Source: JAATGA01 sp047605605 (GTDB lineage: Bacteria; Pseudomonadota; Alphaproteobacteria; Rhodobacterales; Rhodobacteraceae). From it: a stretch of DNA of 64,000 bases. A model generated the notes under the pieces. That model had not been told where the DNA came from, searched no databases, and saw only the letters and a program-made list of their open reading frames with translations. Both the position numbers and the translations under genes were made by a program. The stretch is taken from NCBI GenBank assembly GCA_047605605.1, contig JASGFG010000007.1, positions 1 through 64,000 on the forward strand, written 5' to 3'. Below are positions 9,029 to 16,144 of this stretch, one piece after another (positions within the stretch are counted from its first letter, which is position 1; each line of letters begins with the position of its first letter).

Positions 9029-9133
9029 GATTTTCCCTTTTCCAAATACTCCCGCCGGAGGCTCCGACGCTGCCGCGGAACGCCGCATCCGGGCTGTCCC
9101 GCGGCAGCCGGCGCAAGGGGGCTCGATGCCCCC
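9029..9133 (-). repeat. 3'-end repeat element and hairpins between holA and the GST gene, copy 2
   Basis: Read on the minus strand, downstream of the glutathione transferase, the order is as follows. First comes a GGGGGC-loop-GCCCCC hairpin (9117-9133). Next is a perfect 10-bp inverted repeat CCGCGGCAGC / GCTGCCGCGG (9069-9078 with 9099-9108). Last is GCCTCCGGCGGGAGTATTT and an A-rich tail (about 9036-9062). The layout (G-hairpin, TTG, purine-rich block, AGTATTT) parallels the elements at 4823 and 12117. It probably ends transcription of the two convergent genes. Confidence 0.55.
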
Positions 9134-9147
9134 GCGCGCCGGGTCGG

Positions 9148-9843
9148 TCAGGGGCGCGGCGGCTGGATCAGCCCCGCCTGCACCGCCGGACGCGCCAGAA
9201 AGCGGTCCAGATAGGCGGGCACATTGCGCAGATTGCCCCAGCCCGCGATCTCGGCCCCCTTGTAGAAATCGCGCAAGGTGCGCAGCCACGGCCCGATCGC
9301 GATGTCGGCGATGGAATAGTCGCCCGCGATCCAGTCCCGCCCCGCCAGCGCGCCGTCCAGCACCTTCAGCAGCCGCTCGGCCTCGGCGCGGTAACGCTCC
9401 TTCGGGCGGGGGTCGTCGATCTCCTTCCCGGCGAAATGGTGGAAATAGCCCAGCTGCCCGAACATCGGCCCAAGGCCGCCCATCTGGAACATCAGCCACT
9501 GGATGACTTCATAGCGGTTGGCGGCGGGCAGGAGTTTCCCCGACTTCTCGGCCAGATAGATCAGGATCGCCCCGCTTTCGAACAGCGCCAGCGGCTTGCC
9601 GCCCGGCCCGTGCGGGTCGAGGATCGCGGGGATCTTGTTGTTGGGGTTCAGCGACAGGAACGCGGGGCTGAACTGGTCGTTCGTGGCGAAATCCACCAGA
9701 TGCGCGTCATAGGGCAGGCCCATCTCCTCCAGCGCGATGGAAACCTTGACGCCGTTCGGCGTCGGCAGCGAATAAAGCTGAATCGCGTCGGGATTGCGCG
9801 GCGGCCAGCGGCGGGTGATCGGAAATGTGGAAAGATCCGGCAC
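9148..9843 (-). CDS. Glutathione S-transferase family, YfcG/YghU (Ure2-like) type disulfide oxidoreductase
   Basis: A 231-residue cytosolic enzyme. The N-terminal thioredoxin-like domain has YSLPTPNGVKVSIALEEMGL, then NPNNKIPAILD with the cis-proline, and the glutathione gamma-glutamyl contact FESGAILIYLAEK. The C-terminal helical domain has WLMFQMGGLGPMFGQ and DYSIADIAIGPW. The TPNG catalytic region places it with the nu-class YfcG/YghU proteins, which reduce disulfides or peroxides with glutathione. The start is GTG at 9843, because an AGGAG ribosome site lies seven bases upstream; the open frame extends 13 codons further without such support. Confidence 0.9.
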   Translation of the reverse strand: MPDLSTFPITRRWPPRNPDAIQLYSLPTPNGVKVSIALEEMGLPYDAHLVDFATNDQFSPAFLSLNPNNKIPAILDPHGPGGKPLALFESGAILIYLAEKSGKLLPAANRYEVIQWLMFQMGGLGPMFGQLGYFHHFAGKEIDDPRPKERYRAEAERLLKVLDGALAGRDWIAGDYSIADIAIGPWLRTLRDFYKGAEIAGWGNLRNVPAYLDRFLARPAVQAGLIQPPRP

Positions 9844-9989
9844 AATCAGGCTCCTGTCTTGGGTCCGGCGCAGGATAAGCACAAATTCCCCCTATAATCC
9901 GATAAAATCTGTGGAATAGTGCCCAGGCGCTTGTGCGCGAATGCAGCGAACCGCCCACACTCCGGGCGCAGGGGACAAGGAACGGCTGA

Positions 9990-10352
9990 ATGATTAACGA
10001 ATTCAAGGCGTTTATCGCCAAGGGCAATGTGATCGACCTTGCGGTCGGTATCATCATCGGCGCCGCCTTCACGGCGATCGTCACCTCGCTGGTGGACGAT
10101 CTGGTCAACCCGCTGATCGGGATGATCGTGGGCGGGATCGACTTTTCCAGCTGGGGCTTCTCGATCGGCGAGGCAAAGTTCAACATCGGCAACTTCATCA
10201 ACGCCGTGATCAAGTTCCTGATCATCGCCTGGGTCGTGTTCCTGCTGGTCAAGGCAGTGAACCGCATCGCGCCCAAAAAGCCTGCCCCGCCCGCAGGCCC
10301 GACCGAACTGGACGTGCTCAAGGAAATCCTGGCCGAGGTGAAAAGCAAGTAA
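9990..10352 (+). CDS. mscL: Large-conductance mechanosensitive channel
   Basis: A 120-residue inner-membrane channel that opens under high membrane tension to release solutes during hypo-osmotic shock. It shows the amphipathic N-terminal helix (MINEFKAFIAKGN), TM1 with the pore-lining VIDLAVGIIIGAAFTAIVTSLV (about 14-35), and a short periplasmic loop. TM2 (FINAVIKFLIIAWVVFLLVKAVN) is followed by a charged cytoplasmic helix ending LDVLKEILAEV. The periplasmic loop is short, but the length fits small MscL proteins. It is a single gene followed by a hairpin. Confidence 0.97.
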   Translation: MINEFKAFIAKGNVIDLAVGIIIGAAFTAIVTSLVDDLVNPLIGMIVGGIDFSSWGFSIGEAKFNIGNFINAVIKFLIIAWVVFLLVKAVNRIAPKKPAPPAGPTELDVLKEILAEVKSK

Positions 10353-10357
10353 GGCCG

Positions 10358-10388
10358 ATGGCCCCCGGCCACACGGGCCGGGGGCCAT
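10358..10388. terminator. Bidirectional hairpin terminator between mscL and ald
   Basis: A perfect 13-bp inverted repeat (ATGGCCCCCGGCC / GGCCGGGGGCCAT) with a five-base loop fills the gap between the convergent mscL and alanine dehydrogenase stops. There is no T-run on either side, so termination would rest on stem stability alone. Confidence 0.65.
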
Positions 10389-10395
10389 TCGCACC

Positions 10396-11508
10396 TCAGA
10401 TCCGCAGCGCCTCGTCCGGGGCGATGGTGGGCAGGTTCAGCGCCTGGCCCACGGCGGCATAGGTCAGCTTGCCGGCATGGGTGTTCAGCCCGGCCTTCAG
10501 ATGCGGGTTTTCTGAACAGGCCAGCCGCCAGCCTTTGTCGGCGAGCGCCAGAAGGAAGGGCAGCGTCGCATTGCCCAGCCCTTGGGTCGAGGTGCGGGCG
10601 ACCGCACCGGGCATGTTCGCCACGCAGTAATGCAGGATGCCGTCGACCGTGTAGATCGGGTCCTGATGGGTGGTGGCGTGACTGGTCTCGAAACAGCCGC
10701 CCTGGTCTATGGCCACGTCGACCAGCACCGCGCCCGGCTGCATCGTCGCCAGCTGCGCCCGGCTGACCAGCTTGGGCGCCGCCGCCCCCGGCACCAGCAC
10801 CGCGCCGATCACCATGTCGGCGGTCGGCAGCAGGTCGGCCACCGCGCCGCTGCTGGCATATTGCGTCGTCAGCCGCCCCATGAAGATGTCGTCCAGATAG
10901 GACAGCCGCGGGACCGAGCGGTCCAGCACGGTGACATTCGCCCCCATTCCGGCCGCCACCCGCGCCGCCGCCGTGCCGACCACGCCGCCGCCGATGATCA
11001 CCACATTGGCGGGCCGCACGCCCGGAATGCCGCCCAGCAACACGCCGCGCCCGCCATTGGCCTTTTGCAGCGCCCATGCCCCGACCTGCGGGGCCAGCCG
11101 CCCCGCTACCTCGGACATCGGGGCCAGCAGGGGCAGGCCGCCGCGGGCATCCGTCACCGTCTCATAGGCGATGGCGGTCACGCCGCTGGCCAGCAGGTCG
11201 CGGGTCTGGTCGGGGTCGGGGGCGAGGTGCAGATAGGTGAACAGCACCTGCCCCGCCCGCAGCCGCTTGCGCTCGGCCGGCTGGGGCTCCTTGACCTTGA
11301 TCACCAGTTCGGCGGCGAAGACATCCTCGACCGTGCCGATCCGGGCGCCCGCCGCCGCGTAATCCGCATCGGCAAAGCCCGCGCCAAGGCCCGCGCCGGT
11401 TTCCACCACCACCTCATGCCCGTGGCGAATGACCTCGTGCGCGGCCTCGGGCGTCAGGCCTACGCGAAACTCCTGCGGCTTGATCTCTTTGGGACAACCG
11501 ATCTTCAT
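10396..11508 (-). CDS. ald: Alanine dehydrogenase
   Basis: A 370-residue NAD-dependent enzyme interconverting L-alanine and pyruvate plus ammonia. The N-terminal substrate domain has KEIKPQEFRVGLTP, the pyruvate-contacting KVKEPQPAE lysine (near 74) and LFTYLHLAPD histidine (near 95). The Rossmann domain carries VVIIGGGVVGTAAARVAAGM (near 168-187), and DQGGCFETS and NMPGAVARTSTQ follow. ATG 11508 has AGGGAGG five bases upstream. The long open frame continues upstream antisense to the regulator but has no support as coding. It is divergent from an Lrp/AsnC gene, the standard partner of ald. Confidence 0.96.
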   Translation of the reverse strand: MKIGCPKEIKPQEFRVGLTPEAAHEVIRHGHEVVVETGAGLGAGFADADYAAAGARIGTVEDVFAAELVIKVKEPQPAERKRLRAGQVLFTYLHLAPDPDQTRDLLASGVTAIAYETVTDARGGLPLLAPMSEVAGRLAPQVGAWALQKANGGRGVLLGGIPGVRPANVVIIGGGVVGTAAARVAAGMGANVTVLDRSVPRLSYLDDIFMGRLTTQYASSGAVADLLPTADMVIGAVLVPGAAAPKLVSRAQLATMQPGAVLVDVAIDQGGCFETSHATTHQDPIYTVDGILHYCVANMPGAVARTSTQGLGNATLPFLLALADKGWRLACSENPHLKAGLNTHAGKLTYAAVGQALNLPTIAPDEALRI

Positions 11509-11649
11509 GCAACCCTCCCTGATGCTTTGGACCGTTTTCCGATCCTCGCGCAGATGGCGCGGCGATTCCGTGCTTTTCGGGATGACGGTTGTGGCGGCGG
11601 GCGATAGGTTCTGCGTCGGAGTAGCCATTTGTTCGAAGAAATCACCGCT
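11509..11649. promoter_or_regulatory. Divergent ald / Lrp-type regulator promoter region
   Basis: A 141-bp region between the two divergent starts. By analogy with other ald-lrp pairs it should hold the regulator's binding sites. An imperfect dyad (TTCCG and CGGGA arms around 11568-11584) is the only symmetry I see. No clear promoter boxes could be assigned. Confidence 0.4.
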
Positions 11650-12111
11650 ATGGACGATCTGGACGCAACCGACCGCCGCATACTGACCGTGTTGCAGAAG
11701 GAGGGGCGCATCACCAATGCCGAATTGTCCGAGCGGGTGAACCTGTCCGCATCCGCCTGCCACCGCCGCACCCAGCGGCTGGAGGACGAGGGGTATATCG
11801 CCGCTTACGTCGCACTGCTGGATGCGCGGCGCCTTGGCCGGCCGACGACGGTTTTCGTCGAGATCACCCTGCAAGGCCAGGCCGACGACCTGCTGGACGC
11901 CTTCGAGCGCGAGGTGAAGCGTATTCCCGACATTCTGGAATGCCATCTGATGGCGGGGACGGCAGATTACCTGCTGAAACTGGTGGTGCGCGATACCGAG
12001 GATTACGCCCGCATCCACCGGCAATACCTGTCGCGGCTGCCGGGGGTGCGGCAGATGCATTCGTCGTTCTCGCTGCGCACGGTTCTGAAGACGACGGCGC
12101 TTTCGGTCTGA
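11650..12111 (+). CDS. Lrp/AsnC-family transcriptional regulator, probable regulator of ald
   Basis: A 153-residue regulator. The N-terminal helix-turn-helix has LDATDRRILTVLQKEGRITN followed by LSASACHRRTQRLEDEGYI. The C-terminal RAM (AsnC ligand-binding) domain runs from VFVEITLQ through ECHLMAGTADYLLKLVV. Lrp/AsnC proteins form dimers to octamers that bind amino acids. The divergent alanine dehydrogenase makes alanine the likely effector and ald the target (inference from context). A seven-codon upstream extension beginning TTG is possible, but ATG 11650 gives the normal family length. Confidence 0.92.
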   Translation: MDDLDATDRRILTVLQKEGRITNAELSERVNLSASACHRRTQRLEDEGYIAAYVALLDARRLGRPTTVFVEITLQGQADDLLDAFEREVKRIPDILECHLMAGTADYLLKLVVRDTEDYARIHRQYLSRLPGVRQMHSSFSLRTVLKTTALSV

Positions 12112-12116
12112 GCGGC

Positions 12117-12193
12117 GGAGGGGGGGGCTGTCTGCCCCCCTCTTGGCCTGCGGCCAATTCACCCCCCGAGGATATTTTCGCGAAGAGGATGGG
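12117..12193 (+). repeat. 3'-end repeat element, copy 3 (terminator-like)
   Basis: Directly after the lrp-type stop there is a GAGGGGGGG...GCCCCCCTC hairpin (12118-12142) followed by TT. A second small TGGCC/GGCCA dyad comes next, then CCCCCCGAG and the core gatattttcgcgaagagga at 12171-12189. The core matches copy 1 at 4848-4868 with one mismatch over 21 bases. It probably terminates the regulator transcript; the conserved tail after the hairpin is unexplained. Confidence 0.6.
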
Positions 12194-12263
12194 CAGAAAG
12201 CGGTCATCACATTGCCGCATTCGGCGGGCTGGATGGGGTGGTTGAGGCTTGTCTGCCGGTCTG

Positions 12264-12929
12264 ATGGATCTGTCCCCTGTTTCCCGCGCCGCTGTCGCCT
12301 TGCTGGTCGATGGCGAGAATCTTTCAAAGGACAAGGCGGCCGCAGTGCTGATGGCCGCGCGGCGCCATGGCGATGTGCGGGTAAGGCGGGTCTATGGCGC
12401 GGCCAACCATATCGCAGGCTGGGAGGATGCGGGATTCCGTCTGGTCGCGACCCGTCCGGGCAAGAATGCCGCCGACATGCTTTTGTGCGTCGAGGCTGCG
12501 GTGCTGGCGCTGCGCGAAGGGATCGGAACCATCCTGATCGCCTCATCAGACCGGGATTTCAGCTATCTGGCCGAGCAGTTGCGGGAACATGGGGTCCATG
12601 TGGTGGGGGTGGGCGAGGCGAAGGCGCCGAAGGCGTTTCGCGAGGCGTGTTCGGGTTTCATCCTGTTGGGCGGCGACCCGCCCAAGCCCGCACCTGCCCC
12701 GGTCGCCGAGCCGATGGCGCAAAAGGTTCGGGCTGCGATCATGGCGGCAGGGGGTGCGGGGTTGGCGATGGATGCCCTTAACCCGATCATGCAAAAGCAG
12801 GGGGTCAATATTTCCGGGACGCCGGAGGGGAACTGGCGCAAATGGCTGACCGCGCGCCCTGCGCTTTTCACCTGCGATCCGAAGGGGCCGGGCGCGCGGG
12901 TGCGCCTCAAACCCCATACCGCGCCATGA
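12264..12929 (+). CDS. NYN-domain (PIN-like nuclease fold) protein with C-terminal OST-HTH/LOTUS-like domain
   Basis: A 221-residue protein. Residues about 10-135 are a NYN/LabA-like (DUF88) domain. LLVDGENLS carries the first metal-binding aspartate, and KNAADMLLCVEA and IASSDRDFSYLAEQLREHG carry further acidic residues of a PIN-like RNase fold. After a proline-rich linker (PPKPAPAPVAEP), the last 70 residues (VRAAIMAAGGAGLAMDALNP, later GNWRKWLTARPALFTC) resemble an OST-HTH/LOTUS RNA-binding domain. It is therefore a candidate RNA-processing nuclease of unknown target. ATG 12264 was taken; TTG at 12249 is possible. The 3' end overlaps the convergent TetR gene by 23 bp. Confidence 0.75.
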   Translation: MDLSPVSRAAVALLVDGENLSKDKAAAVLMAARRHGDVRVRRVYGAANHIAGWEDAGFRLVATRPGKNAADMLLCVEAAVLALREGIGTILIASSDRDFSYLAEQLREHGVHVVGVGEAKAPKAFREACSGFILLGGDPPKPAPAPVAEPMAQKVRAAIMAAGGAGLAMDALNPIMQKQGVNISGTPEGNWRKWLTARPALFTCDPKGPGARVRLKPHTAP

Positions 12930-13527
12930 ACATGTCCACCGCGCTGTCGATGGTGCGGCGGCGGTCGGCGGGGGTCAGGGCATCGGCCATGCCGAAGATC
13001 AGCCGCTCGTGCACATCGGCCTTGCACAGTTGCATGAACTGTTCGGCGGCAAGGTCGTAGTCCTCGATCCGCACCTCGCCGCGCGCTCCCGCGCAGCGCA
13101 GGTAATGGGCCAGCGTGTCGCGGATCATCAGCGGGCCGGAGCGATAGAACTCCCGCGCCAGTTCGGGGAACCTTTGCCCCTCGGCCACGCAGATGCGGAA
13201 CACCCGCTGGCCGAAATCCGACATCAGGAAATCGACCATCCGTTCCGCAGCCATCGCCAGCACGCCGCGCACCGTGGCGCGGTCGTCGATCAGGGCCAGC
13301 GCCTCGGTCGTCTGGCGCTGGCATTCGGCCTTGGCCACCTCGATGAACACCAGACTCTTGTCGGGGAAATAGCTGTAGAGCGTCGCCTTCGACACCCCGG
13401 CCTCGCGCGCGATATCATCGACCGAGGCGCGCTCGAATCCGTCGCGCAGAAAGACCGTCCGGGCACCCGAAAGCACCTGGTCGAACTTGCGGCCCCGGCG
13501 GATCGGGTCTTTGGCGGTCACGGTCAT
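12907..13527 (-). CDS. TetR/AcrR-family transcriptional regulator
   Basis: A 206-residue repressor-type protein. The N-terminal DNA-binding domain has ARTVFLRDGFERASVDDIAR then AGVSKATLYSYFPDKSLVF, a canonical TetR helix-turn-helix (about residues 20-65). The C-terminal helical ligand pocket ends in MARYGV. It lies downstream of a small exported-protein gene on the same strand, and three TGAAC-N6-GTTCA palindromes sit ahead of that gene. Autoregulation of the pair, and control of the divergent AEC transporter, is the likely arrangement (inference). ATG 13527 gives the usual short basic tail before the HTH; the open frame extends further upstream without support. Confidence 0.88.
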   Translation of the reverse strand: MTVTAKDPIRRGRKFDQVLSGARTVFLRDGFERASVDDIAREAGVSKATLYSYFPDKSLVFIEVAKAECQRQTTEALALIDDRATVRGVLAMAAERMVDFLMSDFGQRVFRICVAEGQRFPELAREFYRSGPLMIRDTLAHYLRCAGARGEVRIEDYDLAAEQFMQLCKADVHERLIFGMADALTPADRRRTIDSAVDMFMARYGV

Positions 13528-13586
13528 GGCTTCCCCTTTTCCGCAGCATAGCAGCGGCGGAAAAGGGGGCAAGGCGGGCGGCATGG

Positions 13587-13748
13587 TCAGCGCGTCTTGC
13601 CGCAGGTCGATTGCGGCGCGCAGTTGCTGGCCGACACTGTGGGATGCGGGTCGGGCCAGGTCAGCGTCGGAAAGTCGAGGATGATGCCGCCGGCCAGAGT
13701 GGGCGTGGCGGCAAGCGACAGAAGTGCTGCAAGGGCAAAGCGTTTCAT
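13587..13748 (-). CDS. Small exported protein (53 aa), uncharacterised
   Basis: A short gene with a clear signal peptide (MKRFALAALLSLAATPTLA, cut before GG). The mature peptide of about 34 residues, GGIILDFPTLTWP then NCAPQSTCGKTR, has two cysteines that could form a disulfide in the periplasm. I do not recognise a family. It sits 59 bp ahead of the TetR gene on the same strand and directly behind three palindromic operators, so it is probably the first gene of a TetR-controlled transcript. Start ATG 13748 was chosen for the signal peptide; an in-frame ATG at 13784 lies within the operator region. Confidence 0.65.
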   Translation of the reverse strand: MKRFALAALLSLAATPTLAGGIILDFPTLTWPDPHPTVSASNCAPQSTCGKTR

Positions 13749-13767
13749 CGGGGATGCTCCATGATTC

Positions 13768-13842
13768 TGAACTTTCCAGTTCACTTTTGTAATCTGAACC
13801 TATCAGTTCAGTTTTGCAAGCGATTCTGAACCGACCGGTTCA
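13768..13842. promoter_or_regulatory. Three palindromic operators TGAAC-N6-GTTCA, candidate TetR sites
   Basis: Three 16-bp dyads with identical arms and six-base spacers occur at 13768-13783, 13795-13810 and 13827-13842 (spacers TTTCCA, CTATCA, CGACCG). Start-to-start distances are 27 and 32 bp, about three helical turns. They lie between the divergent small exported-protein/TetR transcript and the AEC transporter gene. Size and symmetry suit TetR-family dimers, and the TetR encoded at 12907-13527 is the obvious candidate ligand. Confidence 0.75.
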
Positions 13843-13919
13843 GATTTTGCGCCGGCCGCGGCCTTGCATTGCCGCCGCCGCCGTGAAAGCAAGGGAAAGC
13901 CCCCCCGCCGGAAACCGCC

Positions 13920-14849
13920 ATGCTTGCCATTTTCCTGAAGACGCTGCCGTTCTTTGCGGTGATCGGCCTTGGCTATGCGGCGGGGCGGCTGCGGGTCTTT
14001 CCGGCCGAGGCGACGGCCTGGCTGACGAAATTCGTCTTTTACTTCGCGCTGTCGGCGATGCTGTTCCGGCTGACGCTGAACCTGTCGCTGGGCGAGATCT
14101 GGAACGTGCCCTTCGTTCTGGCCTATCTGTGCGCGACGGGCGGGCTTTACGCGGTGCTTTTCGCCCTGTCGCGCCTGCGCGGCGTGACGCTGGGCGAGGC
14201 GACGATCGAGGCGCAATGCGGCACCATCGGCAATACCGGCTTTCTGGGCATTCCGATGCTGGGGGTGCTGCTGGGGCCATCCGCCTCGGGGCCGCTGCTG
14301 ATGGTGCTGACGCTGGACATGATCGTGTTTTCGTCGCTGGTGACGCTGTTGATCACGGCAGAGCGCGAGGGGCGGCTGCACCTGCGCTCGACCCGGGCGC
14401 TGGTGACGGGGCTGCTGAAAAACCCGATGATCGCCTCGATGCTGGCGGGGTTCCTGTGGTCGGGCCTTGGCGTGCCGGTGCCGGTCCCGCTGGACGAGAC
14501 GCTGAAGCTTTTGGGCGGGTCGGCGACACCTTGCGCGCTGTTCGCCATCGGGGCCTCGCTGGCCGGGCGGTCGGCAGAGCGGGTGGCGGTGGCGGGCTGG
14601 CTGTCGTTCTGCAAGCTGGTGCTGCATCCGGCGGCGGTGGCGGCGATGGCGCTGCTGGTCTTTCCCGTGGCGGGCGAGGCGGCGAGGGTGATGATCGCCG
14701 CAGCCAGCCTGCCGGTGGCGGGCAACATCTATATCCTTGCCCAACACTACGGGGTGGCGCCGCAGCGCGTTTCCGCCTCGATCCTGATTTCAACGGCGGC
14801 CAGCATCCTGACGGTGCCGGTCGTCATCGCCTGGATCACAGGCGCCTGA
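13920..14849 (+). CDS. AEC (auxin efflux carrier) family transporter
   Basis: A 309-residue integral membrane protein with about ten hydrophobic helices in two five-helix halves. The first opens with FLKTLPFFAVIGLGYAAGRL and includes CGTIGNTGFLGIPMLGVLLG; the second ends in ASLPVAGNIYILAQHYGV and a last helix. The GNTGFLGIP and PVAGNIYILA blocks are the crossing-helix signatures of the AEC/malonate-permease family, secondary transporters of organic acids or similar anions. The substrate is unknown. It is divergent from the small-protein/TetR transcript across three palindromes, and fghA follows 13 bp downstream. Confidence 0.88.
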   Translation: MLAIFLKTLPFFAVIGLGYAAGRLRVFPAEATAWLTKFVFYFALSAMLFRLTLNLSLGEIWNVPFVLAYLCATGGLYAVLFALSRLRGVTLGEATIEAQCGTIGNTGFLGIPMLGVLLGPSASGPLLMVLTLDMIVFSSLVTLLITAEREGRLHLRSTRALVTGLLKNPMIASMLAGFLWSGLGVPVPVPLDETLKLLGGSATPCALFAIGASLAGRSAERVAVAGWLSFCKLVLHPAAVAAMALLVFPVAGEAARVMIAAASLPVAGNIYILAQHYGVAPQRVSASILISTAASILTVPVVIAWITGA

Positions 14850-14862
14850 AGGAGAGTTTGCC

Positions 14863-15693
14863 ATGAAAACCGTATCCGAAAACCGGGCCTTTGGCGGCGT
14901 GCAGGGGGTCTATGCCCACCCCAGCCAAGTCACGGGCTGCGACATGACATTCGGTCTGTTCCTGCCCGAACAGGCCGAGGATGGCCCGGTGCCGGTGCTG
15001 TGGTATCTGTCCGGCCTGACCTGCACGCATGAGAATGCGATGACCAAGGCCGGGGCGCAACGCTGGGCGGCCGAATACGGGCTGGCGCTGGTCTTTCCCG
15101 ACACCTCGCCGCGCGGACCGGGCGTCGCCAATGACGAGGCCTATGATCTGGGGCAGGGGGCGGGGTTCTATGTGAACGCCACCGAAAAGCCCTGGGCGCC
15201 CAATTTCCGCATGTGGGATTATGTGACGGATGAACTGCCGCGGCTGGTGTTCAATACTTTTCCGCTGGACGACACGCGCCAGGCGATCACCGGCCATTCC
15301 ATGGGGGGTCATGGCGCGCTGACCATCGCCATGACCTTTCCGGGCCGCTTCGCCTCGGTTTCCGCCTTTTCGCCGATCGCCAATCCGACGGCCAGCGACT
15401 GGGGGCGCAAGCAGTTCGCCGCCTATCTGGGCAAGGACGAATCCCTCTGGGCGCCCTATGACGCGACGCTGCTGATGCGCAAGCGCGGCTTTGACGGGCC
15501 GATGCTGATCGACCAGGGCACCGCCGACCAGTTCATCGACCTTTTGCGCCCCGAGGCGCTGGCCGCCGCCATCGCCGAGCGGCGGCAGGGCGCGATCCTG
15601 CGGATGCAGAAGGGATACGACCACAGCTATTTCTTCGTGTCCTCCTTCATCGAGGACCATATCTCGTTCCACGCCGCGGCCCTGCATGGCTGA
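14863..15693 (+). CDS. fghA: S-formylglutathione hydrolase
   Basis: A 276-residue alpha/beta-hydrolase of the esterase D family that hydrolyses S-formylglutathione to formate and glutathione, the second step of glutathione-dependent formaldehyde removal. The catalytic triad is visible as S146 in GHSMGG, D222 in DQGTADQF and H254 in GYDHSYFF. The oxyanion segment is LSGLTCTHEN. The length is normal. The partner S-(hydroxymethyl)glutathione dehydrogenase is not adjacent. A GGAGAG ribosome site precedes the ATG, and the 3' end overlaps the next gene by 8 bp. Confidence 0.96.
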   Translation: MKTVSENRAFGGVQGVYAHPSQVTGCDMTFGLFLPEQAEDGPVPVLWYLSGLTCTHENAMTKAGAQRWAAEYGLALVFPDTSPRGPGVANDEAYDLGQGAGFYVNATEKPWAPNFRMWDYVTDELPRLVFNTFPLDDTRQAITGHSMGGHGALTIAMTFPGRFASVSAFSPIANPTASDWGRKQFAAYLGKDESLWAPYDATLLMRKRGFDGPMLIDQGTADQFIDLLRPEALAAAIAERRQGAILRMQKGYDHSYFFVSSFIEDHISFHAAALHG

Positions 15694-16141
15694 GGTGCGG
15701 ATCTTCGTCGATGCCGATGCCTGCCCCGTCAAGGCCGAGGCCGAACGGGTCGCCACGCGGCACGGGTTGCGGATGTTCGTCGTGTCGAACGGCGGCATCC
15801 GGCCCAGCGAGAACCCGCTGGTCGAGATGGTCTATGTGGCGCAGGGCCCGGACGAAGCCGACAAGTGGATCGCCGAGCGCGCCACCCCGACCGATGTGGT
15901 GGTTACGGGCGACATTCCGCTGGCGGCGAAATGCGTCGCGGCCGGGGCGCGGGTGGTGAAACACAACGGCGAGGTGCTGACCGAGCGCAACATCGGCAAT
16001 GTCCTGGCCACGCGCGACCTGATGGCGGACCTGCGGTCGGCCGATCCGTTCATGAAGGGCGGCGGCAAGGCCTTTGGCCCCGCCGACCGTTCCCGCTTTG
16101 CCGAGGCGCTGGACCGCGCGGTCCGCGCGGCGAAGGCCTAG
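15686..16141 (+). CDS. YaiI/YqxD family protein (DUF188)
   Basis: A 151-residue protein starting with the family signature IFVDADACPVKAEAERVATR. It continues with DEADKWIAERATPTDVVVTGDIPLA and GKAFGPADRSRFAEALD. The YaiI/YqxD family has a PIN-like fold with conserved aspartates (DADACP, DEADKW, TGDIPLA), but its activity is not established. It overlaps fghA by eight bases and is followed three bases later by the EamA gene, so all three probably share a transcript. Confidence 0.93.
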   Translation: MAEVRIFVDADACPVKAEAERVATRHGLRMFVVSNGGIRPSENPLVEMVYVAQGPDEADKWIAERATPTDVVVTGDIPLAAKCVAAGARVVKHNGEVLTERNIGNVLATRDLMADLRSADPFMKGGGKAFGPADRSRFAEALDRAVRAAKA

Positions 16142-16144
16142 GAA

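Noticed and set aside
9069..9108. Strong hairpin between holA and the GST gene as a structured small RNA
   Set aside because: No promoter or T-run is visible, and the position between convergent genes fits termination.
13749..13784. Upstream in-frame ATG extending the small exported protein
   Set aside because: The extension would put 12 residues before the signal peptide and run into the operator array; ATG 13748 gives a standard signal sequence.
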